NCBI GenBank assembly: GCA_029851415.1
Contig: CM056743.1
Span: forward strand, 31,636,714 to 31,700,713
Origin: Eretmocerus hayati
Taxonomy: Eukaryota > Arthropoda > Insecta > Hymenoptera > Aphelinidae
Reading direction: 5' to 3'
Length of the DNA stretch: 64,000 bases
Part shown: piece by piece, positions 1-11,129 of the stretch
Layout: each line of letters starts with the position of its first letter
Position numbering within the stretch: position 1 is the first letter of the stretch
Made by a program: the position numbers and the translations under genes
Notes under the pieces: generated by a model
What the model saw: only the letters and a program-made list of their open reading frames with translations
The model's database searches: none
What the model was told of the DNA's origin: nothing

Positions 1-1896
1 ATGCCCAAAGTACCTACTTTAGACACATGAAAATTCTGAATGGTGCAAACTTCCAACATTGAAGGTTGATTTGTGTGGTACTCAATCATACTTGACGATC
101 TTATTATAGTACATGCTGGGAAACCAGGAAGTGCTAAAAGCTCCATATCATCAGAATGTAAGCATCGAGCGAAGTAAAGTGTGCGCAATATTTTTCTTCC
201 CTACTCGAAAATTCTTAATACTTCTAGGAGAGTATAAACTGCGCGTGCAGTCTATCATAATCAAACTCTCGTACTTGCAAACTTTGCTAAGCTGAAAATA
301 TCGACTTTCAAAAGCACGATTCGGCCATGCATTATTCTCTCTTAACATCGTGAGATCTGCAAAAAGTAACTTGCTCAAAAGCCACTTGATAAATTCAATA
401 GAAATACCCATGCATTTGAACATCTGCTTTTTATCCACTCTTTTAAATAGATGAGTCAATGAGCGAATTTTTTTATTATAAGGATGGATAGGTGAATTAA
501 CAGGAAAGAGATATTTTTGCTTCATTAACCATGCAAAAGTTGATGAATAGAGGTTTTCGCATTGGCTGAGAAGTTTGTGCTTAAAATTTTTCTGAAAATG
601 TTCTGTTTATATATAGTTAGTATGGAATATCGGAATTGGAATGATGAAATTATTGACGGTCAAAGTAGTTTGTTAACTTTTCAGAGAAGATATATATAAT
701 ACAATATCGAGAGAAGCGCGCGAGCAGACGTTTATGAGCGAGAAGATGATTTACCGCTTTGCATAGGTTGTGTTTCTTCGACCAGAATCTCGAGCACCTG
801 ATATTTTTCAAGTAGCTTGTTAGAGAATTGAGATTTATAGCTGGCGAAAGTCGCAGCCGTCGTTTTTATGTTTGCATTGTGAATTTTATATGTGTAGAGG
901 GATTTGGGGATGCGAAATAAATACAATGGGTATAGCTTCTGCAGGGATAAATAATTATAGCCTGAGGGATTAGATGCGATAATGATTGGAGAATTGGGAT
1001 AGTTTTTCAAAATAATGAAAGACTCTAGAGTCTAAATATTGTACTGATTGATTATTCGAAGCTTGCTACTAGCGAGTTTCTACTCTCTGAATTCGAAGCA
1101 AAAGTCAAGATTTGCGCATCCATTAATTGGTGAGATTGATGGTTACAACGTAAATGGACTTGTTTTAGATTCAGAATTCTTCGAAGATCTCAAGAATTTG
1201 AAAAGAATCTTCCTTAACAAATTGACAACTGAAATTCATCGAACGATTCGTCTAACCTCAAAATCGATAAACCCTGCCGATAATTACAAATTTTATTAAT
1301 TGAAAAAATTGAAATTCAGTGATCGTTGATCCATTCACCACCGGAAGCTCTAGAAATTTGAGAACGTTGCTCTGACGTTTAAATTATGTTATTCTGATGA
1401 AAAATAGGACGAAAAATGGCAAAAGTGAAATTTTCTTAACTTTTTGGTTTTATCCTTTTTTCTTCCATGAAACCAGATATTTTGCCTCTGCCCTGGGGTT
1501 TATCGATATAGGGACGAGTAACGATTGTTTCGGATTTTTCTGATGCATTAGAGAAGAATAATCACCAATTATTGAAAATCGATCAAAAGTATAGTTTTGG
1601 CCATTATATAGACCATTGTGAGTAAATATGTCAAAACACATGAATATCTATTATTACACCCGACTGCTGTTTCATCAGCTCAATTTCTCGAATTTGTTTG
1701 ACAAAAAATTATAACTAAAATCTTACACATCACAACCTATGAATCCCCACGAAATAGGGAACACGCACGTGTCGGATTAGAATGTTCTAGCTTATGTAGT
1801 CGATAGTCGATATAAAAAGAGTAACTTCTGTGAAAACGGAATATTTTTGAACGCTTTGAAATTTTCTTGGAAGTCGATTGAAATTGGGAATGATTC
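1..1896. other. Intronic DNA with no recognised feature
   Basis: AT-rich sequence with short open frames on both strands (the longest is 124 codons on the minus strand, 151-525). None shows a recognisable domain or splice-bounded coding exon. I see no repeat structure beyond short AT runs. Confidence 0.5.
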
Positions 1897-2142
1897 GGAC
1901 GCCCGTTCAAATTAATGTCACGTGATTGCTGTCTGCCGCCGAGCCGACTGTCAGCATTTCCAGACGGGTTTATTCGTCGTTTAGTTAGGGTCCCTAGACA
2001 GTTTAGTACTATATATAGTGAATGTAAGTCTGCAGTGTTGTGTCCGTGTGCCGTTCAATTACACTCAACTCCACAATATGTGAACGAAATGAAATTATGA
2101 CAGTTGAGAGCTGTGAATATGAGGCTCAGACATTTCTGTGGG

Positions 2143-2895
2143 ATAGGTAGCTGCTAGATCAGATATCAAAGGCAACGCCGAGTTCTCCATGTGTTTTTCC
2201 TTTTATCAGATGAGTATTGACCAAGTTCAAATAACGATGATCCAACTGAAATAGAAGAACTCTGTTCTCGGTGAAGGGATCCCACTTCATTTTCAGGTTT
2301 CTGGTATGTGGGAATACAGTGGAAATGATGAAGTCGTACAGGTCTTGACACCACTGACCTCAATCAATACTCAAAAACATGTAATTGGCAGACCATAATA
2401 TGATGTTGTTACCACCTCATGTGGTGCTTCATGTGCATATGTTTCCATTCAGTCCCAAGACCCAGTGAAGCATTCGAATCCCCAAGTACAGCAAGGGGAA
2501 TGGTGAGTTTATGTGGACGAATTGGATATTTAGACAGGTATTTCTCGTTTCATAGTCTTCAATGTTGTAACATCATGGTGGATGTTGCACAAATATCTAC
2601 AAGTTGTTCAGTTACGAAAAAATCCTCATTTGCTTCTATATGATTACCCTACGTTGACACAAGATGGAACATTCTTTTTAAAGTCAGACATAGAATTTCA
2701 GGAATTTCGGCTGTAGTCAGATTCATAACTAGAACAGGAAGATTTTATGTATTTTGCCACTTCACCAGTTTGTACTGACTTTGCGAATTGGTGCTAGTCG
2801 CTTGGTACGGTTGTTGCCATTCGCACTTTGAATATTGTGTCCAGCACTATCAACCAACCAATCTGAAGCTTAGCAGAAGAACAAATTGTTTGGGT
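2143..2895 (+). repeat. Left arm of the internal inverted repeat of the 1897-5111 transposon
   Basis: Read forward, this arm matches the reverse complement of 3330-4003 along most of its length, with scattered mismatches and indels. Examples are AACGCCGAGTTCTC against AACACCGAGTTCTC and GCTGTAGTCAGATTCATAAC shared exactly. The divergence shows the duplication is old. Confidence 0.8.
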
Positions 2896-3329
2896 ACGTT
2901 GGAGACTGGTGAATAACACGAAGGATGAAGTGAGACATGTTATTTTTGCAGATTGTACCAACACAGAAAAATCTTCTCTCGATAGAGATGACTCTTTATT
3001 CCTTATACAGATCATGAGAAGTGATGGTTCTCTCAAAATACACAATGGTATTATATCTCAGTATAGATCACACCAATCTCATGACATAATGAACCAAGTC
3101 CACTCCGATATCACTGATACTGTCACTGACTCCAATATTGCAGAAGGTAGAATATGACTAAAGAGTTTGCATATCATTCAATAGAAAGAGAAGTGTTCAT
3201 TGAACTACATCCATTACTCAAAGGCTTGCTCAGTGCTGATGTAATTTGCAATAAAAAAATGTCCCTCTCAATCACTTATGTTCATTCGCAGTCTCTACTC
3301 ACATTGTCAGAAACTCACTCTTGACTCTC

Positions 3330-4003
3330 CCGAAACAACCATATTCCTCTGCTATGCTTCAGATTGTTTGGTCTGTGATGATGAACACTGTTTAAAAAGT
3401 GATAATGGCAATAAACGAACCAAGGGACCAACACCAATATCCAAAGTCAGCACAGACTAGTGTAGTGGCAACATTTATATAATGTTTATATTCCAATTAT
3501 GAATCTGACTACAGCTGAAATACCTGAAATTTTACGGTTGACTTTATAAAGAATATTTCATCTTAAGTCAACATAAGGTAATCTCATGGAAGCGGATAAA
3601 GATTTTTTTTCAACTGAACAACTTATAGTTATATTTGTGCAACATGCACCATGCCGTTAAAACATTGAAGACTGTGAAATGAGAAGTACCTGTCTGAATA
3701 TCCAATTTGTCCACATGAACTCCTCATTCCCCCTTGCTGAACTTGGAGATTCGAATGCCTTACTGGGTTTTGGGACTGGATGAAAAGATATGGACATTGA
3801 GTGGTGAAATCATCAAACTATGGTCTGCCAATCACATGTTTTTGAGTATTGATTAAGGTCAGTGGTATCAAGACCTCTACGGCTCCATAATTCATTCTTA
3901 TTTGTACTTAATAGAATACTCTTCTGATGAGAGAACAAACTAAACACATTGAGAACTCGGTGTTGCCCCTGGGTATCTGGTCTAGCAGGTAGAGGACGTG
4001 TCC
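3330..4003 (-). repeat. Right arm of the internal inverted repeat of the 1897-5111 transposon
   Basis: This is the reverse-complement partner of 2143-2895. The two arms flank a unique spacer of about 430 nt (2896-3329). A transcript across the region could form a hairpin with a stem of roughly 650 bp. Confidence 0.8.
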
Positions 4004-5111
4004 GAGACTCACGTTCACAGTACTTCACTTTCACTAATAAATTGTTATGATTTCATTTTTGCGACATGTTGTTATTATCAGATAACATAAGGGTACACAA
4101 CACCACAGCCGACTGTTAGTCTACTGAATGGCTGTGAACGCTCGCACGGCGTTTAAATAACAATGTTATGCAGACGCAGCTCATATTGCCGTGGAGACTA
4201 GACTGTCGCGCCGCCTTCTGGACTCTAGCGGGACCGCGCATGTGATACAAAATCTGGACCTCCTATGCAGCAAAGCATAGGGCACGCTGTGATTTTCAAC
4301 GATTAAAAAACGCTCGTGCTATCGCGAACCGTGACAATTGTTAAAATTCAATCCTGAAGCTATTCCGAACCCATCGTGGGTGCAGAACATCGTCGTCGAA
4401 ACTTGAATTTATTAAAATTAAGGTGAGTGTCGTGTTAGATGGTGAAGCCGCGCAGGTTAGCAGAAGACGCGAGCCGCAGCTGAGCAGCCGGTAATTGCCG
4501 CGTTCGCGAGCCCAAAATCAGTGAATTACAACTCGTCGATTCTCAGCTCACAGTGATTGGATCTTCTTCAGGTTGCAGACAAAGACTCCTAAATGCATGA
4601 GCTCTCCGGCGCTGTGCGCAAAGTGTACAAAAATTGTCAATATAAAATAAAAAAAATCACGAAAAACGTGTGATTCTGCCGCTGCCCGCCGTGACTTTGC
4701 TCTGAAAAAAGTAAGCGACAAAGTTCCTCGAGACAGTGTTTATTGTGTGTAATATTGATCGGCGATACGTGATCTCTAACCACGCAAAATTTGAGAGGTC
4801 TACCATTTTGTAATAATCGAGCTACAGACGTATTTATCGGTTTCCCTGTGTTAGCGCGTATGCTCGAGTCCAGATTTTTTCGTCCATGTGTTTCGCGGCG
4901 CTCTCACCATGAGAAGGTCGATCGTTTCGCGTATCCCCTCCAACCTCAGTCTCCACGGCAATATGGGCATTCACGGGAGTAGGTAATGATACGGTCAATC
5001 CCAACCCAATCTACGACGTCAACTTTACCACGACGAACAAACCCGGCCGATTACTGACAGTCTGGTTGGCGGGACACGGCTATCACGTGACATCGATTTG
5101 AACGGGCGTCC

Positions 5112-6640
5112 AACTTTCAATGATTATTTAAAAATACTTATCGTTCACCAAATGAAAAACTGTATTGTAACTTTGTTTCCCACGTCATCAACTTCATTTC
5201 AACAAAGTTATTTCATTGCATGCGTGTTCTCTATTGTGTGCGATCGAGTAACACGGTAGCAAGTAAGTACACAAAAAAAAAAATTCTTTCAACAAGAAGG
5301 GCGTGCAAAAAATGTTCCATACGGTAAACGTTTGGTTATATACACCATATAAATCACCGAATCTCAATGCAATTTCTCGCGCATTGCACAGTTCAGGTTA
5401 AACACTACCACTACCAATACCAACAACAGTATTATACAGCAAGGACGTCACGAAAGAAGATCGAGAGTGACTTATACGGTCCATTGTGCAAGAGTACGAC
5501 GAATCAAGTCAAACTCTTTTTTGGTGGATCCATTCTCTGACTGACGGCTATACTATTACTAAACTCGCTAATATATATATAGGCAGTATGAAATTCGAAG
5601 AGAGAACGATTCTGATACGAATGGAGGGAAGCTGTTTTGTCGCACGCGCCGAGTGACTGATAGAATACTTATACGTTGTTTTTTTCTCTGATTCGGTAGC
5701 GATCTTCCTCTCCCGATATACTCTATCAATATACATATATATAAAAATGGGTGATTCCGAAGAGGACAAAGTCGTCGAACCACTTTGTTTGCTCGATTGA
5801 CATCTTTTGCGACTGTGCTATATGCGCATGCACATGTGCATAAAAATACTTCTTCGAGGGTCTTATTTTCTCATTTTCCTCCTCCTTCTTTTCTATCTAT
5901 TTTACTATATACATATATGAATTTCTTGTTGGAATCCCGACGAATCAATCTTTGTAAAATGTGCTGATTGTCTTTCTGATGTTGAGTTGTTTTTTATTCG
6001 ATGTTTGAGTCTCGGCGAATGCATTTTTTGTACATTCCTTCGATTCTGACATATCAAGAGTGTATATTACGACAGTAATACACTCCATGTAATATGGAAC
6101 GGTGTACAAATATATATGGGAGAGGTATGCGAAAGTTGTAGTAATCTATTTTGAATGCATTCGAGACTGGATTTACATGTTTATACGATGGGGGTAAGCA
6201 TTTGCATACCGATGAGTGTGACTTTAAGTAAGTGAGATAGAGGTAGAAAGGTAATTTGTAGGTTAGAAGAAAGGTTGTACAGTAAAGCGTATTAGTATAT
6301 ATATTTATTTATTGGATACCGAGAAAAGGAAGAAAGATGCTGTAAGGCATTATGCCAAATCTGGTTTGAATCTATAAGTAAGTACTGATTACGCCTAGTA
6401 GCAGCCAAAGCTCTCGAGATTCGTGAGATGCATTATTTGCATGCTAATGACCTTGAATTTGCCATAGATTATCGCAAGAGCAAGTTTTAGATGATCGTTA
6501 TTGATCGTGTCATTGAAGCTGAAAAATTTTCTTAGTGGAATATTCAACTGTAGGTTGATTAAGAAATATTTTATCGTCAGAAGATATTTAAATATTTTTT
6601 TCGTAATTTTCCGATGTTTGGGTGCCTACAAAATTGCGAA
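5112..6640. other. Intronic DNA with no recognised feature
   Basis: AT-rich, with short TATATA runs near 5570, 5725 and 6295. No gene, RNA or paired terminal repeat was recognised. Confidence 0.5.
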
Positions 6641-6659
6641 AAATAACTTTCGCGCCTAT

Positions 6660-6800
6660 AGCACACGAGGTTCCTCGCTTCCGAGCGATTATTTTAACCC
6701 TCGCCTACGGCTTGGGCCTCAAATGAATCGCTCAGAAGCGAGCTACAACCTCATGAACTCGGTGCGAAATATACTATTTTCACCCTTGTATCGAAATGTA
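6660..6800. repeat. Short palindromic repeat with CCCTCGCCTACGGCT core (copy 1)
   Basis: Arms GAGGTTCCTCGCTTCCGAGC and, inverted, GCTCAGAAGCGAGCTACAAC surround the core CCCTCGCCTACGGCT, with a downstream TCGTATCGAAATGTACTATC-like block. The core and the downstream block recur at 44622-44700, so this is a dispersed family. It has no coding capacity. Confidence 0.55.
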
Positions 6801-6971
6801 CTATCTTCTACTTACTACTCGCAAAAGTGTCTCTTTCGCATGAATATTCTATGAATTTAACTCCCAATGTCAAGAAATCAAGAAATAGCGTACAATACCT
6901 AAACGCATAATCCAACTTTTGCGCCCATGTATCGCAATTTATTCTTTTCATTCATTCCATCTCATATAACG

Positions 6972-7800
6972 TGAGTGTACCCAACTTGCCCCCATTAAGC
7001 CATTTTCCTAATAACTTTGGCCCATCTCCATATTTTCCAACGTACTTTAGCTCATTTTAAAGCTTGTCTCAAGACCTTTAGAATCAGCTAAGATACGTCC
7101 AATTTGGATGAAGTGGAGCCGAGCTGTTTGAATTCTCCCAAAAGGTGATTTTTGAGAGCTTACAAAAGTGTGTACCCAACTTGCCCCCATCATTTGAAAC
7201 AATGTAAGTCGGCGATGAAGTGAATAGAATAGCTTTGATCCGTTTTGATCGCCCTATAGCGACATTTGTAGCTTTCAGCTGGCCCAAGCCATCGTTTCTG
7301 ACCTATTTTGACGTGATAAACACGTTCTGAGTGGTAGAAAAAGTCATACTGCACGCCTTTCCGAGATAACCATATGGGGGCATGTTGGGTACACTCCGAA
7401 GTCGGCCTTCTTGATTCTCAAACCATCTTCGTGTTTTGTACATAAAATCGCTCCAAATCAGAGTTCTGCAACCCTAAACAGCGGATTTTGAAGGTCTTGA
7501 GACAAGGAATCGAATGCGCTAAGGTACGTCAAGATTGGTCGAATAAAAATAAATTGGCACCGGTTTTAGTGAACGAAATTTCCTCGGTAATTTCTTAGCC
7601 GTGCAAACGCGAAAAATGGAAAAATTACTTCAAATTTTTTGTAGAACGTCGAAATGATCTGGGGTCGATGAAAATTACGTATTTTCTCATATTTTAACAT
7701 AACAATCGTAAAACAAAATTGCGGGAAGGTCAACGAGCGCCCATTCCTGAGATCGGCATATGGGGGCAAGTTGGGTACAGAGGCAAGTTGGGTACACTTA
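6972..7800. mobile_element. Palindromic MITE of the 'tgtacccaacttgccccc' family (nested copies)
   Basis: The left end TGAGTGTACCCAACTTGCCC is matched inverted at the right end (GGGCAAGTTGGGTACA and GGCAAGTTGGGTACACTTA). Further copies of the terminal motif lie inside at 7170 (forward) and 7373 (reverse), suggesting two elements inserted in each other or repeated internal duplication. Internal blocks such as GTACTTTAGCTCATTTTAAAG recur in the copies at 25143 and 42045. No transposase frame is present. Confidence 0.75.
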
Positions 7801-8002
7801 CCTTGATCATTTTGATGAAAAATGAATGAAGTTCTCTCTATGGCATTCGAATTATGTCACAATCAGTTGTTGGGATATAGTACATTTTTCACAGGAAGAT
7901 TATCAAGTTGCCGAACGATTAAACTCTCAAAAGAATTCTGTCCCAAAGCTGCATAAAATAGTCGAAATAATTGCATCAACGTAAAAATTTTCTTCTCAAA
8001 CT
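7801..8002. other. Short spacer between repeats
   Basis: AT-rich single-copy-looking sequence between the palindromic element and the SINE. Nothing is recognised in it. Confidence 0.45.
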
Positions 8003-8011
8003 TTGAATATT
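8003..8011. repeat. Target-site duplication, left copy (SINE)
   Basis: TTGAATATT directly abuts the poly(A) end of the 5S-headed SINE and is repeated at 8679-8687 next to its head. Confidence 0.6.
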
Positions 8012-8678
8012 TTTTTTTTCTCAAGCTTTGGAGCCCTTCTGGGCTCATGCAGCTGACTGTGTACTGTGTGTTATTGTTATTCGTGTTCTGTATGTACCTG
8101 GGTTGCTTACGGTCTTGTCTCAGAGCCAACCCCTGCAGTGGTACCTGTAGTCAGATAGTTCACTGCATCACTGTTTTCGACGCACCAGGTTTTACTCACA
8201 CAGTGAGCTCGTGTGCCTCGCTCTCTCGTAGTCGAAAGGTACGAGACACCTCTGCTTCCGACTCAGTGGTCCACTAGCAGAGTGGATGACTCCGTTGTTG
8301 CAACTCGTGAACTTGTGTCAGTGTAGTGACTGTAACGTGTATGCACTCTCCGCATCCGCCCGGGATTGATTAACCCGTGGGTCAAGGGAAAACTTCCTTG
8401 TGAGGGAAGAAAACCCGCCCCGGAGAGCTCGGTGCCACTATCGTGTTACATATTGAGCATATATCTCGGATAAATTCCCAATCTACGACACTTTACACCT
8501 CCCGTTCACATTGAAAAGTCGTAAGCATTAACACACCGATCAGAAGAGCCAGCAAGCCGGGGTTGATTAGACCGAGATGGGCGGTCATCCATCCAAGTAC
8601 TAACCGCGCCCAACGTTGCTTGACCACGATGATCGGAAGATCCGGAAGTTAGCGACCCCACCAATGCGTCGGTTTTGA
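8012..8678 (-). mobile_element. 5S-rRNA-headed SINE with poly(A) tail
   Basis: On the minus strand the element begins with a 5S rRNA-like head. It contains TTGGGCGCGGTTAGTACTTG and then GATGGATGACCGCC, which matches the 3' half of 5S rRNA including its internal promoter region. A body of about 500 nt follows, ending GGCTCCAAAGCTTGAG and a run of A. The 9 bp direct repeat TTGAATATT flanks it at 8003-8011 and 8679-8687, consistent with target-primed insertion. The 3' body presumably comes from a partner LINE, whose identity I cannot tell. Short frames within it are not genes. Confidence 0.82.
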
Positions 8679-8687
8679 TTGAATATT
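8679..8687. repeat. Target-site duplication, right copy (SINE)
   Basis: TTGAATATT adjoins the 5S-like head and matches 8003-8011. Confidence 0.6.
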
Positions 8688-10700
8688 GTAGCTGATGAGA
8701 TAATATCTTCTTGAAGTGTAATTTTATTTTTTTGAGTACATACCAAAGATTGATGTAAATAACAAAAATCAAATATTTTCCACCTACAATTTAGAAGCCT
8801 AAAACAAACCACGCTTAGTTAATTAATCACTCTTTCCCAAACAGAGAATAGAGCTTAGCATCACATGATTCAGAAATGTTGATCCCAAGTACCATCGAGT
8901 GCTATAACACCCATCAGACTCTGAGAATAGATCCGCAATCAAGAGTTTAAACCATCAAAATCACAAAAGGGAGCAGAGAAAAAGCAATTAGCGGAATACA
9001 CATATAAATATACAACTTTGCTGCAAATCGATCATCATGAGAGTATAGATCTTGAAACGGATCCATGCAGCTTTGGACAACGTCGAGCTATATATATATT
9101 GTGTATCTCTTTTCGCAGCTCATTCCCCGCATCACATCTTGAATCGATGTATAAATATAGTAGGAACTCTGTTAACCGTTCATTACATATAGCCTTGATG
9201 ATGGTCAAGACTTGAGAGCCGATTCTCGACGTACAAATTTGAATTGCACTTCATACACACTCCACATCACTCTCTATCGTTATTAACTCATACTTATGTG
9301 AACTGTGGATATTTCAAGGGATGGAAAAGAATGACTTTGATCAACACGAGTAAATGAATGGAAATCCTTAGCCTGGTTACTGCAGAAACAACTTCTATTC
9401 AGAAAAATGACATTTCAATGTGAAAAATATTCAGAAATAAAAATGGTAAAAACCAAGAAAAGTAGTAGAGATTTAAAACAATTTTACATGAAGGGCTACT
9501 ACTGCTGGCCACTACTGTCTATTGAAATAAGGTTAACTTGTCTATTACCAGTACTATTCCACAAATCTGACTTTATTTATGGATTAATTTCACACAATAT
9601 TGGAATTCATACCACTCAAAGTTTAAAGACCGAAAAAGTCAGTTTCAGTAAAAATCCATCATTGGTTAGTGGTTAATCCAAGGTGAAGTATTATTATACA
9701 AGTGCTTAACCGGTGCAAAAACTCCAGATATCCATCTCTTTTTTAACTCGAATACTTTTTGGTAAATGAGGCAGACACATGAATGTGAGCATTACACAGC
9801 AATATATAAGTATACAAGTTACATACTCATCAAAAGACAAGAGCATCGGTGCGAAATAATCTCACCTGACGCGCGTGAGCTTGCCAAATTGGAACACAAG
9901 TCGGATTTTCGCGTCTCGTTTCGCATATTATGAGTATGAGAGTGTAAAATGAAAGAAGTGAGAACGAGCTGGTTAAACGTTAAACGTCGTTTTTCGATGA
10001 TGAAGCAGGAGATACTTATTTAGAAAGGTTGTTTGCCTTGTCGATTCGCGAAAAAGAAGGTCTTGGGTTGTAATTATAAATACATGTATAGATTTAAGAG
10101 TTGGATATCTATTCTTGTTTGAAGGGTTTGGAAATATATATTTTTGCATCGATTAGTATAGATGATGAGCAGAAGACAGATTAATACTATAGAGAGTTGA
10201 CTGATGGGATTTACTGAGTATGAGATTTTTTTTTTTTTTTATATATGTATGAGATTGAGACTTTGTAGTGACTTGAGAGAAGTTTAAATATTAGGATAGG
10301 CGGAGTTATTTTCTTTTCTGAATCTCTGATGACTGATCTTTGCGGCATCGAATGACTTCTGTGTGCTCCTTATCATATAATTGATGTTCACATTTCGCAG
10401 TAATTCGTCATTTTTAGTTAATGATAATGTCTAAATGATTCGTAAGAGTGAAATAATATTGAGTGTTTTCATTTGATTTAACGAAAAGCATCTAGCCTTG
10501 ATAGAGCGGTAACTGATCATTTGATAATTCAAATTTACAAAGTTTCGGGAAATTTTTCCGAGATTGGTGTGATTGTTTCTAGAGTTTATGAAGAAATGTA
10601 TCATCAATCATGTGTAAGCTTTCAATTTCCAAAGATTGTGTATTTCATCGCAACTCTTATATTTAAGAATTGAATTTTAGTGAATAAGGTTATTTGAAAC
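8688..10700. other. Intronic DNA with no recognised feature
   Basis: AT-rich with a T-run at 10228-10241. An AG|GTGAGA on the minus strand near 9862 has no pyrimidine tract and was not accepted as a splice site. No exon of the receptor gene was found. Confidence 0.5.
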
Positions 10701-10705
10701 TCTAC

Positions 10706-10920
10706 TTCTGGTAGAAATTAATCATCATTTTTGGCCAAAAAATTGCCAGTCAACTCCAGTTTTAGCCAACTCAAGGGTAAATAATTTTTCTACTTTTTCG
10801 TCAGAGATGCAACATTTTTTCCACTAATTTCTAGTCATTTTCGATTTTGGCTAATTTTTGGCCAATAATTCGTAAAATCTTTCGAAGAAAAATATCTGTT
10901 GGCAATTTTCTACCAGAGTG
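10706..10920. mobile_element. Small MITE-like inverted repeat beside exon 2
   Basis: CTGGTAGAAATT at the left end is matched inverted by AATTTTCTACCAGAG at the right end. Inner inverted blocks include TTTTGGCCAA and TTGGCTAATTTTTGGCC. It is short, AT-rich and non-coding. It ends about 70 nt from the exon 2 donor. Confidence 0.45.
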
Positions 10921-10988
10921 GTTGAATCATGGATTACTATTCAATTGAATACTTAGCTCAATTATGAAAACTTATTATTATTGCTTAC

Positions 10989-11116
10989 CGGTCTGCCAGC
11001 AAGATTCTGCCACGTAAAGTGTAGCTTGTGAACTTGCGCCGATATTGGAACCACGAATTTTGCTGCATACTCGTTGACAACACCTTCCCGAACGTAAAAC
11101 AGCTCTGCTTTCAATC
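10989..11116 (-). CDS. Ryk: RYK/Derailed-family receptor, coding exon 2 (WIF domain)
   Basis: The 128 nt exon completes the glycine codon of exon 1 and adds 42 residues. It reads LKAELFYVREGVVNEYAAKF and then VVPISAQVHKLHFTWQNLAG before Arg-Pro. The AELFYVREG..N.YA..F and FTWQ-L patterns are hallmarks of the RYK/Derailed WIF domain, which binds Wnt. The acceptor is a good one (ATTTTTATTTTACAG), with a branch-like CTAAAATTAAC about 30 nt upstream. The donor is GTAAGC, leaving the exon in phase 0. In the family the next residues are usually a PY-I motif and the rest of WIF. I could not find that exon in the remaining 10,988 nt, so it lies outside the window. No frameshift or stop is present. 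Confidence 0.93.
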
Positions 11117-11129
11117 CTGTAAAATAAAA

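Larger units (their letters stand above)
1897..5111. mobile_element. 3.2 kb DNA transposon with 84 bp TIRs and a large internal inverted repeat
   Basis: The element starts GGACGCCCGTTCAAAT and ends with its exact reverse complement. The terminal inverted repeats extend over about 84 bp (1897-1980 and 5030-5111), sharing CACGTGAT, ACTGTCAG and GGGTTTRTTCGTCGT blocks. Inside lies a second, much longer inverted repeat with arms at about 2143-2895 and 3330-4003. No intact transposase frame survives: the longest internal frames are under 85 codons and I recognise none. The superfamily is not determined. The nearest short direct repeat, AATGATT at 1889-1895 and 5119-5125, is not flush with the right end and is only a weak target-duplication candidate. 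Confidence 0.87.
1..10988 (-). other. Intron 2 of the RYK/Derailed gene, 5' part (open at window edge)
   Basis: The intron begins with the exon 2 donor GTAAGC at 10988-10983 and runs past the left edge, so it is at least 10,988 nt long. I scanned the minus strand for the expected continuation of the WIF domain (a PY motif, then NIS-G-VP and a CSG motif) and did not find it. It holds the 1897-5111 transposon, the 6972-7800 palindromic element and the 8012-8678 SINE. Confidence 0.75.

Noticed and set aside
1889..1895. AATGATT as target-site duplication of the 3.2 kb transposon
   Set aside because: The right copy (5119-5125) lies 7 nt beyond the end of the inverted repeat, so it may be coincidence.
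8506..8772. Minus-strand frames over the 5S-like region as a protein
   Set aside because: They are translations of the SINE head and its flank.
9855..9875. AG|GTGAGA on the minus strand as a recursive site or exon end in intron 2
   Set aside because: No pyrimidine tract, and the upstream translation does not match the receptor family.
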